A DNA stretch of 64,000 bases from Mycolicibacterium sphagni (GTDB lineage: Bacteria > Actinomycetota > Actinomycetes > Mycobacteriales > Mycobacteriaceae): NCBI RefSeq assembly GCF_013337765.1, contig NZ_VBSB01000035.1, forward strand, positions 310,001 to 374,000. Reading direction: 5' to 3'. Position 1 is the first letter of the stretch. The number at the start of each line of letters is the position of its first letter. Under the pieces are notes generated by a model. It saw nothing but the letters and a program-made list of their open reading frames with translations, made no database searches and was not told where the DNA came from. Of the stretch, positions 17,489-26,411 are shown in pieces. The position numbers were made by a program, and so were the translations under genes.

Positions 17489-17817
17489 GGATGGTCCTCG
17501 CCGGCGTGGCTGATCGCGGCGACGACGATCTCGGCCAGGTGATCGTCCACCAGCCGGTACATCACTTCGCGCCCGGAGCGTTCGCCTGCCACGACCCCCG
17601 CCGCCTTCAGGATTCGCAGGTGCTGGCTGACCAGAGGTTGCGGAACGTCGAGCGCGTCGACGAGTTCATGCACGCAGCGCTGGGATTCCCGCAACTGCAG
17701 CACGATCGCGATGCGCACCGGTGCCGCCAGCGCGCGAAGCAGTTCACCAGCGTGTTCGAGGATGTCGGCGCGCGGCGATGACAGGTCGTCGACCCGGCCG
17801 TGGGTGGGTGCGGTCAC
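17485..17817 (-). CDS. smtB: ArsR/SmtB-family zinc-responsive repressor
   Basis: 110 residues from GTG 17817, with GGAGGTGA at 17824-17831 on the minus strand. ArsR helix-turn-helix: LRALAAPVRIAIVLQLRESQRCVHELVDALDVPQPLVSQHLRILKAAGVV. The C-terminal helix VDDHLAEIVVAAISHAGEDH supplies Asp/His ligands typical of an alpha5 zinc site. It corresponds to Rv2358, which in M. tuberculosis represses the smtB-zur operon in the absence of zinc. Confidence 0.93.
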   Translation of the reverse strand: MTAPTHGRVDDLSSPRADILEHAGELLRALAAPVRIAIVLQLRESQRCVHELVDALDVPQPLVSQHLRILKAAGVVAGERSGREVMYRLVDDHLAEIVVAAISHAGEDHP

Positions 17818-17836
17818 ATCGTCACCTCCGCGTTAT

Positions 17837-17851
17837 TGGAAACGATTTCCA
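17837..17851. promoter_or_regulatory. Palindromic operator upstream of smtB-zur
   Basis: Perfect palindrome TGGAAA-CGA-TTTCCA, 20 bp upstream of the smtB start. It resembles the mycobacterial Zur core TGAAAATCATTTTCA in symmetry and spacing, and could equally be an SmtB site. A second, weaker pair of arms (CATGC/GCATG, 17870-17887) lies further up. Confidence 0.55.
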
Positions 17852-17968
17852 CTTAACCGACCACTTTTCCATGCACGATCACGCATGTCAAAAATTGGTT
17901 TGGCGGGTCGTTAGGCTGTATGGCTATTGCCCGTCCGCAGAGTCTCCAGACAAGGAGTGACACCCATC

Positions 17969-19348
17969 GTGGCGTCCGTCATCGATTCCGTCGTCAATCT
18001 GGCCAAGCGTCGTGGTTTGGTCTACCCAGCCGGCGAGATCTACGGCGGCACCAAGTCGGCGTGGGACTACGGCCCGCTGGGCGTTGAGCTCAAGGAGAAC
18101 ATCAAGCGCCAGTGGTGGCGCTCGGTGGTGACCGGCCGCGACGACGTCGTCGGCCTGGACAGCTCGATCATCCTGCCGCGCGAGGTGTGGGTCGCCTCCG
18201 GTCACGTCGAGGTGTTCAACGATCCGCTGATCGAGTGCCTCAACTGCCACAAGCGTCATCGCCAGGACCACCTTCAAGAGGCCTACGCCCTGAAGAAGGG
18301 TGGTGAGCCGGACGACGTGCCGATGTCGGAGATCGTCTGCCCGGACTGCGGCACCAAGGGCCAGTGGACCGAGCCGCGCGAATTCAACATGATGCTCAAG
18401 ACCTACCTCGGGCCGATCGAATCCGAGGAGGGCCTGCACTACCTGCGCCCGGAGACCGCCCAGGGCATCTTCGTGAACTTCGCCAACGTGGTGACGACCT
18501 CACGCAAGAAGCCGCCGTTCGGCATCGGCCAGATCGGCAAGAGCTTCCGCAACGAGATCACCCCTGGCAACTTCATCTTCCGCACCCGCGAGTTCGAGCA
18601 GATGGAGATGGAGTTCTTCGTCGAGCCCGACACCGCGCCGGAATGGCACAAGTACTGGATCGACACCCGGCTGAAGTGGTACGTCGACCTCGGCATCAAC
18701 GCCGACAACCTCAGGCTCTACGAGCATCCCAAGGAAAAGCTGTCGCACTACTCGGCAGGCACCACCGACATCGAGTACAAGTTCGGCTTCGGCGGCAACC
18801 CGTGGGGCGAGCTCGAAGGTATCGCCAACCGAACCGACTTCGACCTTAAGACGCACTCGGAGCATTCCGGCACCGACCTGTCGTTCTACGACCAGGCCGC
18901 CGACACCCGCTACATCCCCTACGTCATCGAACCCGCAGCGGGACTTACCCGTTCGTTCATGGCGTTCCTCGTCGACGCCTACGCCGAGGACGAGGCCCCC
19001 AACGCCAAGGGTGGGGTGGACAAGCGCACGGTGTTGCGCCTGGATCCGCGGCTGGCGCCGGTCAAGGCCGCGGTGCTGCCGCTGTCGCGGCACGCCGACC
19101 TCAGCCCCAAGGCCAAGGATCTGGCAGCGGAGCTGCGCAAGTACTGGAACATCGAGTTCGACGACGCCGGTGCGATCGGCCGGCGTTATCGCCGCCAGGA
19201 CGAGATCGGCACGCCGTACTGCGTGACAGTCGATTTCGACACGCTCGAGGACCACGCGGTCACCGTGCGTGAGCGCGACGAGATGACGCAGGAGCGCATC
19301 GGCATCGATTCGGTCGTCGATTACCTGGCCACCCGGCTCAAGGGCTAG
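17969..19348 (+). CDS. glyS: Glycyl-tRNA synthetase (alpha2 type)
   Basis: 459 residues from GTG 17969 behind AAGGAG (17952-17957). Class II motifs: GLVYPAGEIYGGTKSAWDYG, motif 2 IGKSFRNEITPGNFIFRTREFEQMEMEFF over the split, and the anticodon domain RRYRRQDEIGTPYCVTVDFD. Between them is a zinc-knuckle insertion with CLNCHKRH ... CPDCG. As I recall it, the M. tuberculosis enzyme lacks these cysteines. The gene is divergent from smtB-zur. Confidence 0.96.
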   Translation: MASVIDSVVNLAKRRGLVYPAGEIYGGTKSAWDYGPLGVELKENIKRQWWRSVVTGRDDVVGLDSSIILPREVWVASGHVEVFNDPLIECLNCHKRHRQDHLQEAYALKKGGEPDDVPMSEIVCPDCGTKGQWTEPREFNMMLKTYLGPIESEEGLHYLRPETAQGIFVNFANVVTTSRKKPPFGIGQIGKSFRNEITPGNFIFRTREFEQMEMEFFVEPDTAPEWHKYWIDTRLKWYVDLGINADNLRLYEHPKEKLSHYSAGTTDIEYKFGFGGNPWGELEGIANRTDFDLKTHSEHSGTDLSFYDQAADTRYIPYVIEPAAGLTRSFMAFLVDAYAEDEAPNAKGGVDKRTVLRLDPRLAPVKAAVLPLSRHADLSPKAKDLAAELRKYWNIEFDDAGAIGRRYRRQDEIGTPYCVTVDFDTLEDHAVTVRERDEMTQERIGIDSVVDYLATRLKG

Positions 19349-21366
19349 AACCGGCCGCCACCGCCGAGCATGCCGCCTCCGCCGCCGGAGGAGCCGCCGT
19401 AGGTGCTCGACGTCCATCCGCCGCCACCACCGCCGAATCCGCCGCGCATACCGCCGGACAGGATGTTGCCGAGGATGATCCCGCCGATCACCGCACCCAT
19501 GTTCGACGAACCGCCAACTCCGCCATAGTGATTCATGTACGTGCGCTGGGCTGACTGAACGTCGGTGTTGGCCAGCTGCTGAGCCTGAGCGGCCAGCATC
19601 GACGCGCCGTTGGCGTGGGCGATCGCCTCGGCGATGGCGGTTTTCTGCTTGGCCTGCGCGGCCTCGAGTTGGCGCACGGCTTCGTTGAGCCGGGTCCGCG
19701 CCTCGGGTCCGACACTGCCGCGGCGGGTGTCGATGTAGTCCGACACCGAGCGCACCCGCGATTGCGCGGTGAACAGCGCCTGGTCGAAGGATCGGCCCAG
19801 CCGCTCAGCGGTTTCGCGCTCCTCGGCGACGCCGGCCAGTAGCCGATCGAGGTCTGCGTCAGCCTGGGTCAGCTGGGTGAACGCCCCCAGCGGGTCGGCG
19901 GCCCCGTCGGTCTGCGCAGCCGTCACGGCCTTGACTGCGTCGTCGCGTGCCACGGTCAGCTCGTCGGTGTTGGACAGTCCGCCCTGGGTCAGCTGAGCCA
20001 CGGCCTGGTTGATGCCCTGCTGGGTGTCGGCGATCGCCGAGGGCAGGGTGGCCACCGCACGCCGGATATCGCTGGCGGCGCTGTCCACCGCGTCGAGCAT
20101 CGAACTCGCTTGCTGCAGTGCAGATTCCCCCGCCCGCACGCAGTCGACCAGCTCGGTCTGCTCGCCGGCGACCGGCTTGGCCACCAACTCGCGGGCGCGG
20201 CTGATCGAATGGTCGGCGAACTCCAGCCTCTCCTTAGCGGCGGCGACGTTGCGTGCCACCGAAGCCAGTGCGGTATCGGCGAACTCGCTGTGCAGCTGCG
20301 TCAGCGTCGACTGGGCGGGATCGATGCGGGCGCTGACATCCACCAACTTCTGGGTCAGTACGTCAAGCCGGTCGGGGGCGTTGATGACCAGGTCGCGGAG
20401 TTCGTGGAACGCTTCGGTCTGGGCGTCCAGGTCGCGGTTGGCCCGCGCGGCGGCGACCACGACCCGGGTGAGCAGATCGCGGCGCTGGGCCGGTGTCTCG
20501 GGAATCGCGTCGTCGAGCTGCTGGCGCACAGTGAACGCCTGCTGCAGGGTGGCCTTCGCGTTCTCGACGGCCCTGTTGAACCGATCCGCCTGCTGTTGGC
20601 CGAATTCCTCAGCGGCCATGGCTAATTCGTTGGTGCTGGTTCGCACCGCGTTGTCGACATCGACGACGATCGACCGAGACAGCTCGTCGAGCGCGTCCAG
20701 GGGGACCGCGGCCAGCGCGTTGGGGTCGGTCGGGTTCACCCGCTTGGCGGCCGCCACCTCCGCTTCGTGCCGCTTGTGCCTGCGCCTGCGGCTCCACAAC
20801 AGCAGCACCGCGATCGCCACCAGAATGATCGCCACGATGATCAGCAGCGGAACCAACGAGAATCCGCCGGAGCTACTGTGGCTGGCGCTCAACCCGGCAA
20901 GCCCGTTGGCGGCTTCGATCGCCGCGCCCGCCCAGTCGCCGTTGTGCAGCGCCGGCTCGACCTTGTTGAGGCGGATGTCGTCCACCTCGGCCGAAGTGGC
21001 ACCGCTGGCCGCCGCCGACGGCACCTGGAAGTAATACGAGCGCTGCCCGGTCGCGACCGCCAGGATCGCGTCCTGACTGCCTAGATCACTGAGGCTGCGG
21101 GTGCCGTCGGTCCACGTCGTCGCGTTCTTGGGGGCGAACGAGTCGACGAAGACCACCCAGAGCCGCACGTGGCGGTCGCGGTAGAGCGTGTCGACCGCCT
21201 GCTGCACATTGGCGAGTTGCCCGTCGCTCAGGGCGCCGGCGTTGTCGGTGACGTAGTCCGGTAGCCGGAAGGGTGGCTCGGCCACGGCGGCGGGCGCGAC
21301 CAAGGTGGCGGCCGTCATGACGGCCGCAAGCAGGCTGAGCAGACGAGCGAGGCGCATGAGCGTCAA
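19345..21366 (-). CDS. TPM-domain secreted/membrane protein (Rv2345-like)
   Basis: 673 residues. Signal peptide (LLSLLAAVMTAATLVAPAAVAEP), then a TPM domain (YVTDNAGALSDGQLANVQQAVDTL; HVRLWVVFVDSFAP, to about 150), one membrane segment (FSLVPLLIIVAIILVAIAVLLLW), a long alpha-helical coiled-coil region and a glycine-rich tail ending GGGGGMLGGGGRF. TPM proteins are extracytoplasmic and some assist photosystem repair or show phosphatase activity; the role here is unknown. The end overlaps the convergent glyS end by 4 bp. It is divergent from dgt with only a 34-bp gap. Confidence 0.9.
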   Translation of the reverse strand: MTLMRLARLLSLLAAVMTAATLVAPAAVAEPPFRLPDYVTDNAGALSDGQLANVQQAVDTLYRDRHVRLWVVFVDSFAPKNATTWTDGTRSLSDLGSQDAILAVATGQRSYYFQVPSAAASGATSAEVDDIRLNKVEPALHNGDWAGAAIEAANGLAGLSASHSSSGGFSLVPLLIIVAIILVAIAVLLLWSRRRRHKRHEAEVAAAKRVNPTDPNALAAVPLDALDELSRSIVVDVDNAVRTSTNELAMAAEEFGQQQADRFNRAVENAKATLQQAFTVRQQLDDAIPETPAQRRDLLTRVVVAAARANRDLDAQTEAFHELRDLVINAPDRLDVLTQKLVDVSARIDPAQSTLTQLHSEFADTALASVARNVAAAKERLEFADHSISRARELVAKPVAGEQTELVDCVRAGESALQQASSMLDAVDSAASDIRRAVATLPSAIADTQQGINQAVAQLTQGGLSNTDELTVARDDAVKAVTAAQTDGAADPLGAFTQLTQADADLDRLLAGVAEERETAERLGRSFDQALFTAQSRVRSVSDYIDTRRGSVGPEARTRLNEAVRQLEAAQAKQKTAIAEAIAHANGASMLAAQAQQLANTDVQSAQRTYMNHYGGVGGSSNMGAVIGGIILGNILSGGMRGGFGGGGGGWTSSTYGGSSGGGGGMLGGGGRF

Positions 21367-21400
21367 ATGTAGTAGGGCGGGGCTGGCAGACTATGCCTCG

Positions 21401-22669
21401 GTGACGACGAATCAGCACGGCCACTACGACGAGGCCGACCGTGAGCGGGTGGTGCACGAACCGCCGAAGACTGCCGGGCTGCCCGGTACGTCGACCGAGC
21501 ACCGCACTGATTTCGCTCGCGACCGCGCGCGCGTCCTGCACTGTGCTGCCCTTCGCAGGCTGGCCGACAAGACTCAGGTCGTCGGTCCGAGGGAGAGTGA
21601 GAACCCCCGCACCCGGCTGACCCACTCGCTCGAAGTCGCCCAGATCGGGCGGGGGATGGCGGTGCCGCTGGGCTGCGATCCCGACCTGGTGGACATGGCC
21701 GGGCTGGCCCACGACATCGGCCACCCGCCTTACGGCCACAACGGCGAACGCGCCCTCGACGAGTTCGCAGCTGCCTGCGGCGGCTTCGAAGGCAACGCCC
21801 AGAACTTCCGGATCCTCACCCGTATCGAGCCGAAAGTGCTTGACGGGCAGGGTCGTAGCGTCGGGCTGAACCTGACTCGTGCGGCGCTGGACGCGGTCAC
21901 GAAATACCCGTGGTTCCGCGGTGAGCGCGGGCGCAAGTTCGGTTTCTACTCTGACGACCGGGCGCTCGCCGACTGGGTGCGGGGTAGCGCGCCGTCGCAA
22001 CGGCCCTGCCTGGAGTCCCAGGTGATGGACTGGGCGGACGACGTCGCCTACTCGGTGCACGACGTCGAGGACGGTGTGGTGTCCGGCCGGATCGACCTGC
22101 GGGTGCTGGCCGACGACGACGCCGCGGCGGCGTTGGGCCGGCTGGGGCAGTCGAGCGGTGTGAGCGCCGATGATCTGGAGGCCGCGGCGCGGCGGCTGTC
22201 GCAGCTGCCGGTGGTGGCCGGCGCCGGCAAGTACGACGGGACGCTGGGGGCCTCCGTCGCCCTCAAACGGCTGACCAGTGAACTGGTGGGCCGGTTCGCC
22301 TCGGCGGCGGTTCGTCTCACCCATGAGCAGGCCGGGCCGCAGCCGCTGGTGCGCTACGAGGCTGATCTGCAGGTGCCCGCGACGGTCCGGGCTGAGGTCG
22401 CGCTGCTCAAGACACTGGCGCTGCAATTCATCATGTCCGACCCGCGGCACCTCGACCTGCAGGCTCGGCAGCGCGAACGCATCCACCGGGTCGCGCACTG
22501 GCTGCTCGACGGGGCACCCGCGACACTGGATCCGATCTTCGCGCCCGAGTTCAATGCTGCTGCCGACGACGCGGCGCGCATGCGGATCGTCGTCGATCAG
22601 ATCGCGTCGTTCACCGAGGGCCGGGTGGAGCGCATCGACGCGCACAACGCCGGCGTGCGCGAGCTCTAG
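21401..22669 (+). CDS. dgt: Deoxyguanosinetriphosphate triphosphohydrolase-like protein
   Basis: 422 residues from GTG 21401; the upstream in-frame extension belongs to the divergent TPM gene region. HD-domain metal ligands are visible in RLTHSLEVAQIGRG and LAHDIGHPPYGHNGERAL, with further ligand region QVMDWADDVAYSVHDVEDG. It hydrolyses dNTPs to deoxynucleosides and triphosphate. It is followed 9 nt later by dnaG, as in M. tuberculosis (Rv2344c-Rv2343c), linking dNTP control to replication priming. Confidence 0.94.
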   Translation: MTTNQHGHYDEADRERVVHEPPKTAGLPGTSTEHRTDFARDRARVLHCAALRRLADKTQVVGPRESENPRTRLTHSLEVAQIGRGMAVPLGCDPDLVDMAGLAHDIGHPPYGHNGERALDEFAAACGGFEGNAQNFRILTRIEPKVLDGQGRSVGLNLTRAALDAVTKYPWFRGERGRKFGFYSDDRALADWVRGSAPSQRPCLESQVMDWADDVAYSVHDVEDGVVSGRIDLRVLADDDAAAALGRLGQSSGVSADDLEAAARRLSQLPVVAGAGKYDGTLGASVALKRLTSELVGRFASAAVRLTHEQAGPQPLVRYEADLQVPATVRAEVALLKTLALQFIMSDPRHLDLQARQRERIHRVAHWLLDGAPATLDPIFAPEFNAAADDAARMRIVVDQIASFTEGRVERIDAHNAGVREL

Positions 22670-22678
22670 ACTGTGCCG

Positions 22679-24610
22679 ATGGCGGGAGCGGTGAGCGGGA
22701 GCAGCGACCGAAAGGGTCGCATCTCCGACCGCGATATCGCCGCCATCCGGGAACAGGTCCGCATCGAAGATGTCGTCGGCGACTACGTCCAGCTGCGCCG
22801 AGCCGGCGCCGATTCGATGAAGGGCCTGTGCCCGTTCCACGACGAGAAGTCGCCGTCGTTCCACGTGCGTCCCAACCACGGCCACTTCCACTGCTTCGGT
22901 TGTGGGGAAGGTGGCGACGTCTACGCCTTCATCCTGAAGATCGAACACGTCAGCTTCGTCGAAGCGGTGGAGATGCTGGCCGATCGCATCAGCTACACCG
23001 TGACCTACAGCGGCGGCGGCACCAGCGTGCAGCGCGACCGCGGCAGCCGCAGCCGGCTGACCGCCGCCAACGCCGCCGCGCAGGAGTTCTATGCTGCCGC
23101 ACTGGAATCCGAGGAGGCCGCGCCGGCCAGGAAGTACCTCACCGAGCGCAACTTCGATTCCGCCGCGGCCCGCCAGTTCGGCTGCGGCTTCGCGCCGTCG
23201 GGCTGGGATTCGCTGACCAAGCATCTGATCCGAAAAGGCTTCGAGTTCAAAGAACTCGAAGCCGCCGGGTTGTCCCGGGAGGGCCGCCGCGGACCGATGG
23301 ACCGCTTCCACCGCAGGCTGCTGTGGCCGATCCGCAGCGCCAGCGGCGAGGTCGTCGGCTTCGGCGCACGCCGGATTTTCGACGACGACCAGATGGAAGC
23401 CAAGTACGTCAACACCCCAGAAACCGTGCTGTACAAGAAGTCCAACGTCTTGTTCGGCATCGACTTGGCCAAGCGGGATATCGCCAAGGGGCATCAGGCT
23501 GTTGTCGTCGAGGGCTACACCGACGTGATGGCCATGCACCTGGCCGGGGTGACCACTGCGGTCGCCTCCTGCGGAACGGCGTTTGGCGACGAGCACCTGT
23601 CGATGCTGCGGCGACTGATGATGGACGACAAGTTCTTTCGCGGCGAGCTGATCTACGTGTTCGACGGCGATGCGGCCGGCCGCGCGGCTGCCCTCAAGGC
23701 CTTCGCGGGCGAACAGAACCTGGCGGGCCAGAGTTTCGTGGCCGTCGCGGCCGACGGCATGGACCCGTGCGATCTGCGGCTGGCGCAGGGGGACACCGCA
23801 CTGCGCGATCTGGTGGCCCGGCGCACGCCGCTGTTCGAGTTCGCCATCCGGACCGCGCTGGCCGAGCACGACCTGGACCAGGCCGAGGGCCGGGTGGCGG
23901 CGTTGCGCCGCTGTGTACCGATGGTCGCCCAGATCAAGGACCCGACGTTGCGCGACGAGTACGCCCGACAGCTGGCTGGCTGGGTCGGCTGGGACGACGT
24001 CGCGCAGGTGATCGCACGGGTTCGCGAGGAGGCCGGCCACAAGCCAGGGGCGCGCGGCGACAACCGGCGCACGGCCGGGCGGCCCGCACCGGCCGTCGAT
24101 GGCGCGGCCCGCCGCCCCGACCCCCGCGACCCGACGCTGTGGCCGCAGCGTGAAGCGCTCAAGGCCGCGCTGCAGTACCCGGCGCTGGCCGGACCGGTCT
24201 TCGACTCGCTGACCGTCGAGAGCTTCACCCACCCCGGCTATGCCGCGGTGCGGATCGCGATCGAGACCGCCGGCGGGACGTCGTCGGGCATCACCGGTGG
24301 TCAGTGGATCGACACGGTGCGCGAACAGAGCGGCGCGGCGGCGACTGAAGGCCTGATCATGGAGCTCGGCGTCGAGTCGATCCGGGTCGAGGACGAGGAG
24401 AAACTGCCCCGCTACATCGGCAGCGTGCTGGCCCGGCTGCAGGAGGTCTGGGTGGGCAGGCAGGTCGCCGAGGTCAAGTCCAAGCTGCAGCGGATGTCGC
24501 CGGTAGAGCAGGGAGACGAGTATCACGCGCTGTTCGGTGACCTGGTGGCGCTGGAAGCGTATCGGCGCAGCCTGCTGGAACAGGCGAGCGGCGACGACCT
24601 CACTGCGTGA
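22679..24610 (+). CDS. dnaG: DNA primase DnaG
   Basis: 643 residues from ATG 22679; a GTG at 22673 is in frame. The CHC2-type zinc site is formed by Cys51, His54, Cys72 and Cys75 (CPFHDEKSP; HCFGCGEGG). The RNA polymerase domain includes FGARRIF and the TOPRIM core VVVEGYTDVMAMHLAG plus YVFDGDAAGRAA. The C-terminal helicase-binding domain follows a linker rich in Ala/Arg/Pro (about 455-485). Confidence 0.97.
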   Translation: MAGAVSGSSDRKGRISDRDIAAIREQVRIEDVVGDYVQLRRAGADSMKGLCPFHDEKSPSFHVRPNHGHFHCFGCGEGGDVYAFILKIEHVSFVEAVEMLADRISYTVTYSGGGTSVQRDRGSRSRLTAANAAAQEFYAAALESEEAAPARKYLTERNFDSAAARQFGCGFAPSGWDSLTKHLIRKGFEFKELEAAGLSREGRRGPMDRFHRRLLWPIRSASGEVVGFGARRIFDDDQMEAKYVNTPETVLYKKSNVLFGIDLAKRDIAKGHQAVVVEGYTDVMAMHLAGVTTAVASCGTAFGDEHLSMLRRLMMDDKFFRGELIYVFDGDAAGRAAALKAFAGEQNLAGQSFVAVAADGMDPCDLRLAQGDTALRDLVARRTPLFEFAIRTALAEHDLDQAEGRVAALRRCVPMVAQIKDPTLRDEYARQLAGWVGWDDVAQVIARVREEAGHKPGARGDNRRTAGRPAPAVDGAARRPDPRDPTLWPQREALKAALQYPALAGPVFDSLTVESFTHPGYAAVRIAIETAGGTSSGITGGQWIDTVREQSGAAATEGLIMELGVESIRVEDEEKLPRYIGSVLARLQEVWVGRQVAEVKSKLQRMSPVEQGDEYHALFGDLVALEAYRRSLLEQASGDDLTA

Positions 24611-24665
24611 GACGAGTCGGCAGGTTATGGTTAACGGACTGCCTGCCTGGAGCGAAAGGTCAGAT

Positions 24666-24980
24666 ATGACTACCGCGAACACTCGTGCTCGGCGTATCGC
24701 CGCTGTTGGCGCGCTCGCCGTGGCCGCGGCTGCGGTCCCGGCCCTGGCCGAACTGACGGTTTCGACCTCGACGACCACCACCGCGACCGGCACGTGCCTG
24801 GCGTGGTTCGGCTCCCGCGGCGACGGCCAGTGCCTGAGCTACTCGAACAACAACATCAGCGTGGGCACCCCGCAGCTGGGCGTTTACGGTCCTGACGCCG
24901 GGTCCATGCCTGGTGGCGGCATCGGTGTGAGCACCGGCCCGCTGCTGCCGGGTCAGACCATCAGCATTCCGCTGGGCTAG
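24666..24980 (+). CDS. Small secreted protein of unknown function
   Basis: 104 residues from ATG 24666 with AAAGG 11 bases upstream. N-terminal signal peptide (TRARRIAAVGALAVAAAAVP, cleavage likely after ALA28). The mature part starts with a Ser/Thr run (TVSTSTTTTATG), has two cysteines (TCLAWFGS; GQCLSYSN) that could form a disulfide, and ends in glycine-rich sequence. I know mycobacterial proteins of this type downstream of dnaG but no function for them. Confidence 0.8.
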   Translation: MTTANTRARRIAAVGALAVAAAAVPALAELTVSTSTTTTATGTCLAWFGSRGDGQCLSYSNNNISVGTPQLGVYGPDAGSMPGGGIGVSTGPLLPGQTISIPLG

Positions 24981-24998
24981 TTCGTTTCCCTACGCCCT

Positions 24999-25055
24999 CG
25001 AGATCGACCTGAGGGCTGCGTTCTTGCGCGATCTACGACCGTGAGGTCGATTTCG
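24999..25055. repeat. Imperfect inverted repeat between convergent genes (copy B)
   Basis: Left arm CGAGATCGACCTGAG (24999-25013) matches the reverse complement of the right arm (25041-25055) at 12/15. It fills the 81-bp gap between two convergent genes. The arm core CGARATYGAMCT is shared with copy A at 16934-16990. Confidence 0.6.
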
Positions 25056-25061
25056 GCGTGC

Positions 25062-25313
25062 CTATTGCGTCTCTGACCGCTGTGGTTCCACCACGGTGGT
25101 GTTGGCGTCGATTTCTGTCAGGGTGACCATCTTCGGATCTGGATCCGGTGATACCCGGTCGGCAATCTTGCGGCGCCCGGCGTCGATCACGGTTTTGGTG
25201 GCGGGATTACCGGTCAGCGCCTTGTAGGTGCCGACAATCTGCTCATAGCGCTTTCGGCCGGCCTTGGTCCCCAACACATAGCCCACCCCAAGTGCGGCTA
25301 GAAACCGGATCAC
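25062..25313 (-). CDS. Small membrane-associated protein, Rv2342-like
   Basis: 83 residues from GTG 25313, behind GGAGGGAG on the minus strand. The N-terminus (IRFLAALGVGYVLGTKAGRKRYEQ) resembles the glycine-zipper start of YtxH-like proteins and may insert in or lie along the membrane; the remainder is hydrophilic. It is located between the dnaG region and tRNA-Asn, as Rv2342 is in M. tuberculosis. Function unknown. Confidence 0.8.
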   Translation of the reverse strand: MIRFLAALGVGYVLGTKAGRKRYEQIVGTYKALTGNPATKTVIDAGRRKIADRVSPDPDPKMVTLTEIDANTTVVEPQRSETQ

Positions 25314-25467
25314 TGCGCTCCCTCCATCGAAAACCCCGCCCCTCCATCCTGCCTGACGTTCTCGCGTTGGCGCCCGCCCACCCGTTTTGGCGTCGAGGGT
25401 GCCCGATAAGCTAGAGTCACTCTCCGGCCCGCCTCAGCGCAAGCGCGCTTCCGCGGGAAGAAGATAG

Positions 25468-25540
25468 TCCCCTGTAGCTCAACTGGCAGAGCTTCCGACT
25501 GTTAATCGGACGGTTGATGGTTCGAGTCCATCCGGGGGAG
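25468..25540 (+). tRNA. tRNA-Asn (anticodon GTT)
   Basis: A full cloverleaf folds: acceptor TCCCCTG pairs with CGGGGGA (one G-U pair), D arm GCTC/GAGC, anticodon loop CTGTTAA with anticodon GTT, T loop TTCGAGT. CCA is encoded at 25541-25543. The position after the Rv2342-like gene matches asnT in M. tuberculosis. Confidence 0.97.
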
Positions 25541-25563
25541 CCAGGACTCCCAAGGCGATCGCG

Positions 25564-25827
25564 TCACAGCCACAAATACAGGCCCGACAGCAGCGCCCAC
25601 CACGCCACGCAGTACACCTCGAACGCCGCCCGCAGCGGAATCGGGGCGTGCCGCAATTCCATGAAGTCCAGGCCCACCAGCCGCACCTTGAAGGCGGCTA
25701 TCGCGAGGACGCCCACCGCGATCAGGGACCCCGTGCCGTGATCGGCGCCCAGCGCGAACGACGCCAGCGTCAAGGCCACCAGGATCAGCCAGCTCACGCC
25801 GGCGCGGTTACGCATGTAGTGCAACAT
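25564..25827 (-). CDS. NorF / cytochrome oxidase subunit IV-like membrane protein
   Basis: 87 residues from ATG 25827, overlapping the upstream stop by one base (TGATG). Three hydrophobic segments: VSWLILVALTLASFALG, SLIAVGVLAIAAFKVRLVG, and CVAWWALLSGLYLW. The fold resembles prokaryotic Cox4/NorF small subunits. With the NorE-like gene it forms a two-subunit module; no catalytic subunit I or II is nearby. Confidence 0.8.
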   Translation of the reverse strand: MLHYMRNRAGVSWLILVALTLASFALGADHGTGSLIAVGVLAIAAFKVRLVGLDFMELRHAPIPLRAAFEVYCVAWWALLSGLYLWL

Positions 25828-26411
25828 CAGCTCACCAGATACAGCAGGGGGAACAGGACGATCCACAACAGGTCGACCAGATGCCAGAAGCAGCCGCCGC
25901 CCTCGATCACCGCGAGCCGGGTGGCCGACAGTTCGGTCCGCCGAGTCTGGGTGAACATCAACGCCAGCACCAGGATCCCGATGAGCACGTGCAGCAAGTG
26001 CAGCCCGGTGAGGATGAAGTAGTACAGGTAGAAGTGGTTGGCGCCCGGCCCATGCCCGGCAGTGCCCAGCAAGACGTACTCGGTCACCTTCAGCGCCACG
26101 AACACCACGCCGCAGCCGGCCGCGATCAGCAGCGCGCGGGCGGCAATCGACCGTGCGCCGGCGCGGATGGCGCCCATCGCGGCCACCACGAACAGCGAGC
26201 TGGTCAGCAGCACCAGCGTATTGACCAGGCCGATGTTGACGTGCAGCGTCTTGCGCGCCACGTCGAAAACCTCTGGAGCCTTGGATCTTTCGACCATGAA
26301 CGTCGCGAAGAACACCGCGAACACCAGCATGTCGCCGAAGAGGAATACCCAGGTGCCCTGTTCGCCGGGAATGCGTCGCGCGCTAGCTGGTGGTTGTCCC
26401 ACCGCCGTCAT
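25827..26411 (-). CDS. Cytochrome c oxidase subunit III-like protein (NorE type)
   Basis: 194 residues with five membrane segments, the number seen in NorE. Family features: GEQGTWVFLFGDMLVFAVFF near the start, LKVTEYVLL, FYLYYFILTGLHLLHVLIG with the conserved histidines, and FWHLVDLLWIVLFPLLYL at the C-terminus. NorE assists nitric oxide reductase in denitrifiers. No norB or coxAB is in the window, so the partner is unknown. The start overlaps the stop of the upstream membrane-protein gene by 4 bases. Confidence 0.88.
   Translation of the reverse strand: MTAVGQPPASARRIPGEQGTWVFLFGDMLVFAVFFATFMVERSKAPEVFDVARKTLHVNIGLVNTLVLLTSSLFVVAAMGAIRAGARSIAARALLIAAGCGVVFVALKVTEYVLLGTAGHGPGANHFYLYYFILTGLHLLHVLIGILVLALMFTQTRRTELSATRLAVIEGGGCFWHLVDLLWIVLFPLLYLVS

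Noticed and set aside
21086..24793. A 1235-codon open frame on the minus strand opposite dgt and dnaG
   Set aside because: It is the antisense shadow of two well-recognised genes. Long antisense frames are expected at this GC content, and its protein is Arg/Gly/Gln-rich with no domain.
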